From positions 1 through 29,964 of the forward strand of contig JBBSFE010000083.1 of NCBI GenBank assembly GCA_038239005.1: 29,964 nucleotides of DNA. Reading direction: 5' to 3'. Origin of the DNA: DASXHD01 sp038239005. Lineage in GTDB: Bacteria > Myxococcota_A > Polyangia > Polyangiales > Polyangiaceae. Position 1 is the first letter of the stretch. Each line of letters opens with the position of its first letter. The translations under genes were made by a program, and so were the position numbers. Below, piece after piece: positions 1 to 6,110 of this stretch. Under the pieces are notes generated by a model. It made no database searches, had not been told where the DNA came from, and saw only the letters and a list, made by a program, of their open reading frames with translations.

Positions 1-49
1 AAAGCGCGAGGCTCGCGGAGAGCATGACGAGAGTGAGCTCGGCCGACAT
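1..49 (-). CDS. N-terminal fragment of an unknown protein (runs off the window)
   Basis: A reading frame on the minus strand starts with ATG at 49 and runs off the left edge, giving MSAELTLVMLSASLAL. The hydrophobic start would suit a signal peptide or first membrane helix, but 16 residues do not allow a family call. The Shine-Dalgarno match is weak (a GGGA about 14 nt upstream). It would be divergent from the gene at 188, with 138 bp between them. That gap holds an AT-rich patch (about 109-126) that could carry a promoter; I see nothing else in it. The start and even the existence of the gene are uncertain. Confidence 0.3.
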   Translation of the reverse strand, partial: MSAELTLVMLSASLAL

Positions 50-187
50 AACGGGTCGTCGTCCCAAACGCGAGAAGTGTGACGCTGAATCGCGGGCGCG
101 TTCGTGCTCGACCTTTAAAAATATCACCAAGCCGGATGGCTCGAGGCGGAGCTAGTCCAGAGCGAGCGCTGCGAGCTTCGCCGCGTC

Positions 188-592
188 GTGTCGAACGCCG
201 AAAGTGTGGCACGATGGGTTGGCAAGATGACCGACACGCCGTGGACGATCTTGCCCGGAGGCGATTTCACGCCAACATACGAAGACATCCTCCGCGTCGA
301 AGCGGCGCTGCCAGGCGCGCTCGCGAACATCGGGCCGTCGCTCTTGCCGAAGCACCGACCTCACGACGCGTTTTGGGAGCACCTCGCCGACTATCGACGT
401 CAATACGTCGGCGTCACGCGGTTCGGCATGCGACTCGTCGTCGGCAACGTGATCGCCGCCGGGTTTTGCACGCACACGCGCTGGCGTACCGAGCCCATCC
501 TGATCGACGACGGCGGCTACGGCGTCTTGAGCGTCACGTTCGATCTCGAGAGCGGAATGTTCCTCGACGTGACCTCGAACGGCTACGCGTGA
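188..592 (+). CDS. Hypothetical protein, small cytoplasmic-type
   Basis: A protein of 134 residues if started at GTG 188, or 121 if started at the in-frame ATG at 227; neither has a good Shine-Dalgarno sequence, and the second start (MTDTPWT) looks equally natural. No signal peptide or membrane segment is visible. The C-terminal half has an aromatic/Gly pattern (YRRQYVGV, a GN pair, a WR..P segment, IDDGGYG, then FDLESG and NGYA at the end). From memory this resembles small uncharacterised proteins common in myxobacteria, some of them next to polymorphic-toxin genes; that link is recollection, not shown here. The gene ends 8 bp before the convergent gene at 601. Codon use is strongly GC3-biased, like its neighbours, which supports real coding. 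Confidence 0.6.
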   Translation: MSNAESVARWVGKMTDTPWTILPGGDFTPTYEDILRVEAALPGALANIGPSLLPKHRPHDAFWEHLADYRRQYVGVTRFGMRLVVGNVIAAGFCTHTRWRTEPILIDDGGYGVLSVTFDLESGMFLDVTSNGYA

Positions 593-600
593 GCCACGTT

Positions 601-1023
601 TCAGTCGCCGCAAAGTGCGCCGCGGGAGATCACGCCGCCGCTCACGTAGACGTGGCAGCCCAGCGTGATCAGGCCCGGCGTGCACGTTCCGGTGCCCGGT
701 CCGGGAGTTGCGCCCGATGCGGCGAGGCATGCTTGGCCTTCGCATTGCGCGCCGTCGGTGCACGTCCAGCCGGCGTCGTGCGTTTTCTTCACGCACGCTT
801 GGCCGAAACAGAATCCAGCGTACGCGCAAACGCCCGTGGCCTTCGCGCACGCTGCGGCGTCGCATTGTCCGCGATCCGGCGGGAGCGCGAGCCGCGTCGC
901 CATCGCAGCGCAGTGCGGCCGCAGACCCGAATCGACCGCTGCGTCAGCGCCGCTCGCTGCAATGGGCTTGGATGCGGATGCGAATACGGCGACCGTTGCC
1001 GCGACAACTGAGATCACACCCAT
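601..1023 (-). CDS. Secreted Cys-rich protein
   Basis: About 140 residues with an N-terminal signal-peptide-like hydrophobic stretch (MGVISVVAATVAVFASAS), then an Ala/Asp-rich segment and about a dozen cysteines, including the repeated patterns CAYAGFCFGQAC and CTDGAQCEGQAC. Such short Cys-X4-6-Cys modules, loosely EGF-like, are typical of exported myxobacterial proteins and probably form disulfides outside the cytoplasm. I chose ATG 1023 because a GAGAG lies about 9 nt upstream; GTG 1029 in the same frame is possible. The small lipoprotein-like ORF at 1064-1276 lies 40 bp upstream on the same strand and could share its transcript. Function is unknown. Confidence 0.6.
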   Translation of the reverse strand: MGVISVVAATVAVFASASKPIAASGADAAVDSGLRPHCAAMATRLALPPDRGQCDAAACAKATGVCAYAGFCFGQACVKKTHDAGWTCTDGAQCEGQACLAASGATPGPGTGTCTPGLITLGCHVYVSGGVISRGALCGD

Positions 1024-1063
1024 GCGCACGGGCTCTCATACGGCCCGCACCGCAAAAAGTTCC

Positions 1064-1276
1064 TCACTCTCCATTCCCTACCGTGATGCAGCGATCGTCG
1101 CCGCTTCGGAGAGCGCGATCGAGCGTGTGCTGACTCGTGCAGTGGATGCAGTGAGGTGTGTCGGCAAGCGGATCGTCCGCGAAGACGGTATCCGCTCCGG
1201 GAGCGCATAAGTGCGGGGGCTGCGAACGTGGCAGCGCCGGGGCTGCGCAACCACACACGAACAGCAAAACGTTCAT
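1064..1276 (-). CDS. Possible small Cys-rich lipoprotein
   Basis: A 70-residue frame starting at ATG 1276 with a very short hydrophobic leader and a lipobox-like end (MNVLLFVCGC). The mature part has several cysteines, including a CIHC, and ends TVGNGE. A start at GTG 1309 would add 11 residues but pushes the lipobox inward. The Shine-Dalgarno sequence is poor. It lies 40 bp upstream of the Cys-rich gene at 601-1023 on the same strand, so the two could form a small unit of exported Cys-rich proteins. It has no recognisable family. If it is not a gene, 1024-1401 is a 378-bp intergenic region in which I see only the small inverted repeat at 1377-1387 and a promoter-like hexamer at 1389-1394. 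Confidence 0.4.
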   Translation of the reverse strand: MNVLLFVCGCAAPALPRSQPPHLCAPGADTVFADDPLADTPHCIHCTSQHTLDRALRSGDDRCITVGNGE

Positions 1277-1401
1277 GCGCACGAGGCTTTGAACCGCAAA
1301 ACGTCGCACGCTTGGAATACAGATTTCGGAGCCGGAGTCCGTCGACTTGAGGCGTCACGGTCACTAGGACAGGTTGCGGAATTTCCGTTATTGTGGCCGT
1401 C

Positions 1402-2328
1402 ATGCGGCGGCTCTGGGGGGTGTTGGGCGTTTCTGCACTGGTCGTCGTCGCGGGTTGCGTCGGCGATTCGAACGCAACGACCGACGCGGGTTCCGATGTC
1501 TCTGCGAGCGATCAATTCGTAGCTCCAGAGACCAGCAGCAACGATGCCGGCGACAGCGCCGCACCGCAGTGCGATGTGAGCAAACCATTCAACGCGCCAA
1601 CGTTGGTTAGCGAGCTTGATACCTCGGGGTACGAAGGCCACCTCGTGCTCGCCGCGAACTATTTGAGCGGCTACTTCCAGAGCACACGCGGAAGCGATGC
1701 CGGCGCAAAGCAAGTGTACTCGACGACACGCACCGCTCTCACCAGTCCATTCGCCAACGTCACGCTCGTGAACAATGAGTCCGTTCCGAGCGTCACGGGC
1801 GACGATTTGGAACTGTATTCACTCACCACCACGATCAACCTTGCGACGCGCACGAACACGAGCACGGCTTTTGGGCCGACCGCCACAGTCGCGGGTCTGA
1901 CGGGCTTCGACTACGCATCTGTTCGCGAGGACGGCGCCGAAATTTACGTGCATGGCCAAAGCGACTCGAACATTTACCGCGCACAGAAGGTCGCTTCGGG
2001 ATTTTCGGCTCCAACGCTCGTCACGGAGCTCGTTGCAACCGGTGCGATTCAGTATTTCGTCACCGTAACACCTGACGACCTCGTCATCTACTACGCAAGC
2101 ACGCGTACCGATGTGAGCTCGGGTGCGCTCGACGTTTGGGTCGCAACGCGTTCGTCTTCTAGCGTAGCGTTTGGTCAGCTCAAAAATGTGACGGAGCTCA
2201 ACACGACGGCTGATGACCGACCGTCGTTCATCACGCGCGATCGCTGCACCTTGTATTTTACGCGCCGCGCTTCCGTCGATGCGGGCGTGGTTGAAACGAT
2301 TTGGGTCGCAACGAAGGCTCCGAGCTAG
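1402..2328 (+). CDS. Lipoprotein with TolB/PD40-type beta-propeller repeats
   Basis: 308 residues from ATG 1402. The N terminus is a classic lipoprotein signal (hydrophobic stretch, lipobox VVAGC, lipidated Cys19), followed by an Asp/Ser/Thr/Ala-rich linker of about 40 residues. The rest contains repeated units of the type 'event description, then D/E, then a Y-strand' (SVTGDDLELYSL, SVREDGAEIYVH, TVTPDDLVIYYAS, FITRDRCTLYFT). These match the PD40/WD40-like repeats of TolB-family propellers, with about four or five blades visible. Such lipoproteins are abundant in myxobacteria and of unknown ligand. GTG 1393 in frame is possible, but ATG fits the signal peptide better. A TATTGT hexamer ends 7 nt before the ATG, so the mRNA may be leaderless. 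Degenerate GAGTCG-type repeats lie on both sides of the gene. Confidence 0.8.
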   Translation: MRRLWGVLGVSALVVVAGCVGDSNATTDAGSDVSASDQFVAPETSSNDAGDSAAPQCDVSKPFNAPTLVSELDTSGYEGHLVLAANYLSGYFQSTRGSDAGAKQVYSTTRTALTSPFANVTLVNNESVPSVTGDDLELYSLTTTINLATRTNTSTAFGPTATVAGLTGFDYASVREDGAEIYVHGQSDSNIYRAQKVASGFSAPTLVTELVATGAIQYFVTVTPDDLVIYYASTRTDVSSGALDVWVATRSSSSVAFGQLKNVTELNTTADDRPSFITRDRCTLYFTRRASVDAGVVETIWVATKAPS

Positions 2329-2390
2329 TGTTTGCAAAGAGCGCTGTGGGAGATGTAGTCGGATTTGCCGCGGGCACAGCCGGGATTTCG

Positions 2391-2416
2391 GAGTCGGAAT
2401 CGGAGCCAGAGTCCGG
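2391..2416. repeat. Degenerate hexanucleotide repeat (GAGTCG-like)
   Basis: About four hexamer units (GAGTCG, GAATCG, GAGCCA, GAGTCC) sit in the 88-bp gap between the convergent genes ending at 2328 and 2417. A shorter related stretch (TTCGGAGCCGGAGTCCGTC) lies at 1325-1343, upstream of the gene at 1402, so this one gene is bracketed by similar short repeats. No terminator hairpin is obvious. Confidence 0.4.
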
Positions 2417-3868
2417 TCAGCGCATCTCGACTTCGTCATCGAGCGTCTTGCCGAAGCGTAGGCTCATGAGGTCGAGCAAATAGTTTTGATAGAGCTTCCA
2501 CGGCGCGCGCGAGCCCTGCTTCGGTAAATCGGCGACGGCGCGCTGGACGTAGCCGGAGGAAAAATTCATGATGGGCTCTTCGGTGAGCGTCGGATCGCGG
2601 CGAACGGGCATCACCACGCGGTGGTTTTCGCGTTCCATCAGGTTCAGAATGCGGCAGACGAAGGCGCACGTGAGGTCGGCCTTCAGCGTCCATGATGCGT
2701 TCGTGTATCCGAGGGCCACCGCGAGGTTCGGGACGTCGCTCAGCATCGCGCCTTTGTAATTGAGCGTTTTGCCGGGCTCGACGCGGCGACCGTCAACGTC
2801 GAGAGTGACGCCGCCGAGGAGGCGCATCGAGAGGCCCGTCGCGGTGACGACGAGATCGGCGTCGATCGTCTTGCCCGATGTGAGCTTGATGCCGTGCTCG
2901 GTGAACGTCTCGATGTGATCGGTCACGACCTCGGCGCGGCCGCTCTTCAGCGCTTTGAAGAGATCGCCGTCGGGCACGAGACACAAGCGTTGATCCCACG
3001 GGCGGTAGCTCGGCGTGAAATGCGTAGCGACGTCGTAGTCGGGGCCGAGGCTTTTCTTCACGCCGCCCACGAGGAGCTTCGTCGCGCGATCGGGAAAGCG
3101 GCGACAGAAGTTGAACATCGCCATCGCGAGAAAAACGTTCTTCCAGCGCGCGACGTCGTAGGCGACTTCGTTCGGGAGCGTGCGATTGAGGAACGTCGCG
3201 ATCGGGTCGACGCCCGGCATCGAGACGATGTACGTCGGCGAGCGCTGGAGCATCGTCACGTGCGCGGCCGTTTTGGCGAGCTCGGGGACGAGCGTCACTG
3301 CAGTCGCGCCGCTGCCGATCACGACGACGCGCTTGCCCGCGTAGTCGACGTCTTCGGTCCATTTTTGCGGGTGAACGACGCGCCCGCCGAATTTTTCGAT
3401 TCCCGGAAACTCTGGCGTGTAGCCGCGGTCGTAGTCGTAATACCCGCTGCACATCATGAGGAAGGCGCACGTGAAATGAACCATCTCGCCGGTGTCTTCG
3501 CGTTTCACGGCCACGGTCCACTTTGCGGCGTCGCTCGACCACGACGCGGACACGACGCGATGTCGGAAGCGAATTTTGCTGTCGATGCCGTGCTCGCGCG
3601 CCGTCTCGCGGATGTACGAGAGGATCGACGGACCATCGGCGATGGCTTTCGCGCCCGTCCAAGGCTTGAACGCGTAGCCGAGCGTGTACATGTCCGAGTC
3701 GGAGCGAATGCCCGGATAGCGAAAGAGATCCCACGTGCCGCCAATCGCCGCGCGCGATTCGACGATCGCGTACGTGCGGTTCGGGCACTTCGTCTGCAAG
3801 TGGTAGCCCGCGGCGATGCCGGAGAGCCCGGCGCCCACGACGAGCACGTCGACATGTTCGGGTTTCAT
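2417..3868 (-). CDS. ethA: EthA-type flavin-dependent Baeyer-Villiger monooxygenase
   Basis: 483 residues from ATG 3868; the frame opens further upstream, but the FAD fingerprint starts just after this Met, as in the family, and GTGGGG precedes it. It should use FAD, NADPH and O2 to insert oxygen next to a carbonyl or oxidise sulfur. Visible motifs: the first Rossmann motif VVGAGLSG (Gly12/14/17), GTWDLFRYPGIRSDSDMY (44-61), the BVMO fingerprint FGGRVVHPQKW (160-170; it ends in Thr where Pro/Asp is usual), and the second dinucleotide motif VIGSGATA (183-190). Segments RPWDQRLCLVPDGDLF and GYTNASWTLKADL match mycobacterial EthA closely from memory. Length is normal (about 490). Its start codon is only 26 bp from the divergent CPBP gene. 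The natural substrate is unknown, and no ethR-like repressor is adjacent. Confidence 0.93.
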   Translation of the reverse strand: MKPEHVDVLVVGAGLSGIAAGYHLQTKCPNRTYAIVESRAAIGGTWDLFRYPGIRSDSDMYTLGYAFKPWTGAKAIADGPSILSYIRETAREHGIDSKIRFRHRVVSASWSSDAAKWTVAVKREDTGEMVHFTCAFLMMCSGYYDYDRGYTPEFPGIEKFGGRVVHPQKWTEDVDYAGKRVVVIGSGATAVTLVPELAKTAAHVTMLQRSPTYIVSMPGVDPIATFLNRTLPNEVAYDVARWKNVFLAMAMFNFCRRFPDRATKLLVGGVKKSLGPDYDVATHFTPSYRPWDQRLCLVPDGDLFKALKSGRAEVVTDHIETFTEHGIKLTSGKTIDADLVVTATGLSMRLLGGVTLDVDGRRVEPGKTLNYKGAMLSDVPNLAVALGYTNASWTLKADLTCAFVCRILNLMERENHRVVMPVRRDPTLTEEPIMNFSSGYVQRAVADLPKQGSRAPWKLYQNYLLDLMSLRFGKTLDDEVEMR

Positions 3869-3897
3869 CAGCCCCACGAGCTTAGGATGCGATCGTG

Positions 3898-4653
3898 ATG
3901 GCGGCCCTGTATTTCGTGCTCGCATTTGCGATCACCTGGGGCCTGCAGCTCCCGGCGGTGTTCTCTTCGCATCCCGAGAAGTACATGCCGCTCGTCGGGC
4001 TCGGCGCATTTGGGCCGATGTTCGCGGCGATGATTGCGTCGAAGGTCGAAGGTACGGGCGTCGGCGCGCTCATGCGTCCGTTCAAGCTCTGGCGCGTTTC
4101 GCCGATTTGGTATCTCGCAGCGCTCGCATTGTCGGGCGCGCTCTACGCAGTCGGCGCGCTCGTTTACAACCTCTTTGGGCATGCCGAGCCGCTCGTGTTT
4201 CCGCCCAATCGACCGGAATACGTCGTGGCCGCGCTCGTGTTCCCGTTCGGCGAAGAGATCGGCTGGCGCGGGTTCGCCCTTCCCCGCTTGCGTGATCGAT
4301 TCGGACCGCTCGCGGCGAGCGTGATCATCGGTGTCTTTTGGATGCTCTGGCACATCCCGATGCTCACGCTGCAGCACGTCTCACCGATGATGTATGTCGT
4401 GTTCCTTCCGTACATGATCGGCGGCAGCGTGATGTTCACCTGGATCTACGAACGCACGGGCGGCAGCCTGCTACTCGCGTTTCTCACGCATGTCGGCGTC
4501 CACTTGAGTAACCCGGGCCGCGCGATGCCCGGCAACGACACGCCGATGATCATCCACATGGTCGGCTACATCGCGCTCGCCATCATCCTCGTGATCGCCG
4601 ATCATCGAATATGGCGGGCGCCTCGTCCGTCTACCCTGGGAGGCCAACCATGA
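3898..4653 (+). CDS. CPBP-family intramembrane glutamic protease (CAAX/Abi)
   Basis: 251 residues with about seven or eight predicted membrane helices. The CPBP motifs are present in order: GEEIGWRG (the EExxxR motif, near residues 118-125), FWMLWH (FxxxH, catalytic His near 152) and LTHVGVHLSN (second conserved His near 198). These proteins cleave or process membrane-bound or exported peptides; relatives include CAAX proteases, bacteriocin-immunity proteins and regulators. GTG 3895 lies directly before ATG 3898; either may be used, and a TAGGAT at 3883-3888 may be a -10 box. Its stop overlaps the start of the next gene by 4 bp (ATGA), so translation is probably coupled to the 63-residue Cys-rich peptide. 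That makes the peptide a candidate substrate or partner (inference). Confidence 0.88.
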   Translation: MAALYFVLAFAITWGLQLPAVFSSHPEKYMPLVGLGAFGPMFAAMIASKVEGTGVGALMRPFKLWRVSPIWYLAALALSGALYAVGALVYNLFGHAEPLVFPPNRPEYVVAALVFPFGEEIGWRGFALPRLRDRFGPLAASVIIGVFWMLWHIPMLTLQHVSPMMYVVFLPYMIGGSVMFTWIYERTGGSLLLAFLTHVGVHLSNPGRAMPGNDTPMIIHMVGYIALAIILVIADHRIWRAPRPSTLGGQP

Positions 4654-4841
4654 AAGCTGTCGCCATCACGCTCGCGTTCGTCGCCGTGAGCTCGCTCGCC
4701 CTCGCATCGAGCCCGGTGCCGCGTCCCGAGCCGCAAACGCTCGAATGCAAACACCTACGTGCGGTCTGCGACACCGGCTCGGAGTGCTGCTCGGGTCACT
4801 GCACCCTCCAATTCGGCGGCCGCTGGCACTGCGGGGAATGA
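4650..4841 (+). CDS. Secreted mini-protein with cystine-knot-like cysteine pattern
   Basis: A 63-residue protein from ATG 4650 with a good Shine-Dalgarno sequence (GGGAGG, about 8 nt upstream). It starts with a clear signal peptide (about residues 1-19, ending SLALA), then a Pro/Ser-rich spacer (residues 20-32). The mature core has exactly six cysteines at 33, 40, 46, 47, 51 and 61: C-x6-C-x5-CC-x3-C-x9-C, containing SECCSGHC. This spacing fits the inhibitor-cystine-knot (knottin) consensus of small toxins and inhibitors; whether it folds that way is inference. Short CCSG-type modules also occur as repeats in larger myxobacterial exported proteins, so a single free-standing module is notable. 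It overlaps the upstream CPBP protease gene by 4 bp. Target unknown. Confidence 0.8.
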   Translation: MKAVAITLAFVAVSSLALASSPVPRPEPQTLECKHLRAVCDTGSECCSGHCTLQFGGRWHCGE

Positions 4842-4848
4842 GCGAATC

Positions 4849-4864
4849 GACCACTATAGTGGTC
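4849..4864. promoter_or_regulatory. Perfect 16-bp palindrome, likely HipB-type operator 1
   Basis: GACCACTATAGTGGTC is a perfect inverted repeat just downstream of the knottin-like gene and upstream of the hipA relic. A TATATT at 4865-4870 abuts it and could be the -10 box of the hip operon, so a bound repressor would block RNA polymerase. A second copy of the core lies 43 bp downstream. The HTH protein encoded at 5281 is the natural candidate to bind it (inference). Confidence 0.65.
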
Positions 4865-4891
4865 TATATTGTAGCCTTCGAGCGAAATATG

Positions 4892-4907
4892 AACCACTAT
4901 AGTGACC
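4892..4907. promoter_or_regulatory. Second palindrome copy, likely operator 2, overlapping the start codon
   Basis: AACCACTATAGTGACC repeats operator 1 with one arm degraded; its perfect core CACTATAGTG is at 4895-4904. The two centres are 43 bp apart, close to four helical turns, so bound dimers would lie on the same face of the DNA. The core contains the presumed GTG start (4902-4904) of the hipA relic. Confidence 0.6.
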
Positions 4908-5284
4908 TTGCCTCGATGTACGCTCGAGATCTTCGTTCACGGGTCGTGGAAGCGCGCAGGGCAGTTCAGCGTCGCTGACGAGCGCGGCGGGTTCGGTACG
5001 GCGGGGTCACACTCTCACCTCTCTACGACTTTGCACCGATGTGCCTCGACTCTGAAGGGATCGTTCGCGTCTCGCGTTGGAAAGACGAAACGGGCGGGTA
5101 TCCCCAATGGCGCGCGATCGGCGAATCCATCGGCGGCGACGCGCCGCGATTTCTGTCGTCGCTCGCGCCACGCGTCCGAAAACTTTCTGGATGGCTCGAA
5201 CAAGAACGCGTCCCTGCGCGTGTGCAAAAAGACGTGTTGCCACGCATCGAGCGAGTTTTGGCCGACCTCGGAGACCAACGATGA
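4902..5284 (+). pseudogene. hipA: hipA toxin relic (N- and C-terminal ends only, out of frame)
   Basis: Two pieces of a HipA-type Ser/Thr kinase toxin remain. From GTG 4902 a frame reads TLEIFVHGSWKRAGQFSVAD, like the HipA N-terminal strand region. From about 4991 a different frame reads YGGVTLSPLYDFAPMCLD and EGIVRVSRW, then a helical tail ending at the stop 5284; this matches the C-terminal part of HipA, where LSPLYDFAPM is characteristic. Intact HipA is about 420 residues. Roughly 280 are missing, including the whole kinase core (ATP loop, catalytic Asp, DFG-like metal site), and the join shifts the frame. It cannot be an active kinase. The stop overlaps the regulator's start by 4 bp (ATGA), the original operon layout. 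An alternative is that the 5039-5284 part is still made as an 81-residue fragment. Confidence 0.72.
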
Positions 5285-5565
5285 CGAGCGAATCGCGCGC
5301 AGAAAAAACCAAAGAGCGTCGCTCCGAGCTCCGCCGCGAGCTCTACGCACGCATCGACAACGGCGAGATTGGCCTCGTCGAGGCGGTGCGCATGATGCGG
5401 AAGATCGCCGCGAAATCGCAAGCCGACTACGCAAAGCTGGTCGGCATCAGCCCGCGGGTGCTCAAGGAGCTCGAGCGCGGCGTCGGCAACCCGACGCTCG
5501 AGACCATCCGAAAGATTCTCGTCCCCTTCCGGCTCGACGTAGGTGTGCGGCGCGCCACGCGTTAG
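5281..5565 (+). CDS. hipB: HipB-like XRE-family HTH antitoxin/regulator
   Basis: 94 residues. A charged N-terminal helix (about 1-38) is followed by an XRE/Cro-type helix-turn-helix (about 39-85: SQADYAKLVGISPRVLKELE, then GNPTLETIRKIL). The 'GxGNPTLxTLxKI' ending is typical of HipB-type antitoxins encoded next to HipA. The gene overlaps the hipA relic by 4 bp, and the gene order (toxin piece first) is as in many hipAB loci outside enterobacteria. It appears intact, unlike its toxin. It probably binds the twin palindromes at 4849 and 4892 and controls its own operon. The stop overlaps the stop of the convergent BRCT gene (TTAG at 5562-5565). Confidence 0.82.
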   Translation: MTSESRAEKTKERRSELRRELYARIDNGEIGLVEAVRMMRKIAAKSQADYAKLVGISPRVLKELERGVGNPTLETIRKILVPFRLDVGVRRATR

Positions 5566-6110
5566 CTCTTTGCGAGGAGCTTTCGCATGGCGGCTTCATC
5601 GATCACTTTGACGCCGAGGGCCGTCGCTTTCGAAATCTTGGCGGGGCCGACGCTCGAGCCCGTGACCAAGTATTGCGTGTTCGCGGACACCGAGCCGTGA
5701 ATGATCGCGCCAACCGCGCGGAGCTCGGCTTCGATGGCGAGGCGCGGTTTCGACATCGTGCCGGTGACGACGACGGTTTCGCCGCGGAGCCCCGCGGACG
5801 CTTTCGGCGCACGCGCGGCGACCTTGGCTTTGGCGGCTTTCGTCACCGGTTTCGGCGGCGCCTTCGCCTTGGTGGCTTTGGGTTTACCGATGAGCGCGAA
5901 CAGCTCTTTCTCGCCGAGCACTTTCACGCCGAGCGATTCGGCGGCGATCTTCTTCGAGCCGGCATCGGCCATCGCGAAGAGGATGTCGGTTTTGTGCGAG
6001 ATCGAACCGGTCACGTGCGCGCCAAGAGCGCTGAGCTTGGCTTGGACGTCTTTGCGTTCCACACCCGGAACCGTGCCCGTCAAAACAATCGTCTTACCTT
6101 TAATGTTCAT
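5562..6110 (-). CDS. Tandem BRCT-domain protein
   Basis: 182 residues from ATG 6110. It has two BRCT domains, about 2-74 (GKTIVLTGTVPGV, LGAHVTGSISHKTD, SLGVKVLGEKEL) and about 106-182 (GETVVVTGTMSKPR, VGAIIHGSVSANTQYLV, ALGVKVIDEAAMRKLL), joined by a Lys/Ala/Pro-rich linker (about 76-105). Nothing else is present: no ligase, nuclease or polymerase domain. In bacteria BRCT is best known as the C-terminal domain of NAD-dependent DNA ligase; in eukaryotes tandem BRCTs bind phosphopeptides. Both domains keep a Thr-Gly at the end of strand 1 (11-12, 116-117) and a Lys in the second helix (about 53/54, 158/161), the positions that form the phosphate pocket where it is known, though ligase BRCTs share these. 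The start overlaps the upstream kinase gene by 4 bp, so the two are coupled. Confidence 0.88.
   Translation of the reverse strand: MNIKGKTIVLTGTVPGVERKDVQAKLSALGAHVTGSISHKTDILFAMADAGSKKIAAESLGVKVLGEKELFALIGKPKATKAKAPPKPVTKAAKAKVAARAPKASAGLRGETVVVTGTMSKPRLAIEAELRAVGAIIHGSVSANTQYLVTGSSVGPAKISKATALGVKVIDEAAMRKLLAKS

Noticed and set aside
79..1011. A 310-codon plus-strand frame and its minus-strand counterpart (152-865)
   Set aside because: Arg/Ala-rich shadow sequence across two genes on opposite strands that have better composition and, for one, a signal peptide.
1377..1387. Inverted repeat CGGAATTTCCG upstream of the lipoprotein gene
   Set aside because: Arms of 5 bp occur by chance at this scale, and no regulator or second copy nearby supports an operator.
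2894..3898. A 334-codon plus-strand frame opposite the monooxygenase
   Set aside because: Antisense to a confidently identified EthA-type enzyme, with Arg/Glu/Asp-rich shadow composition.
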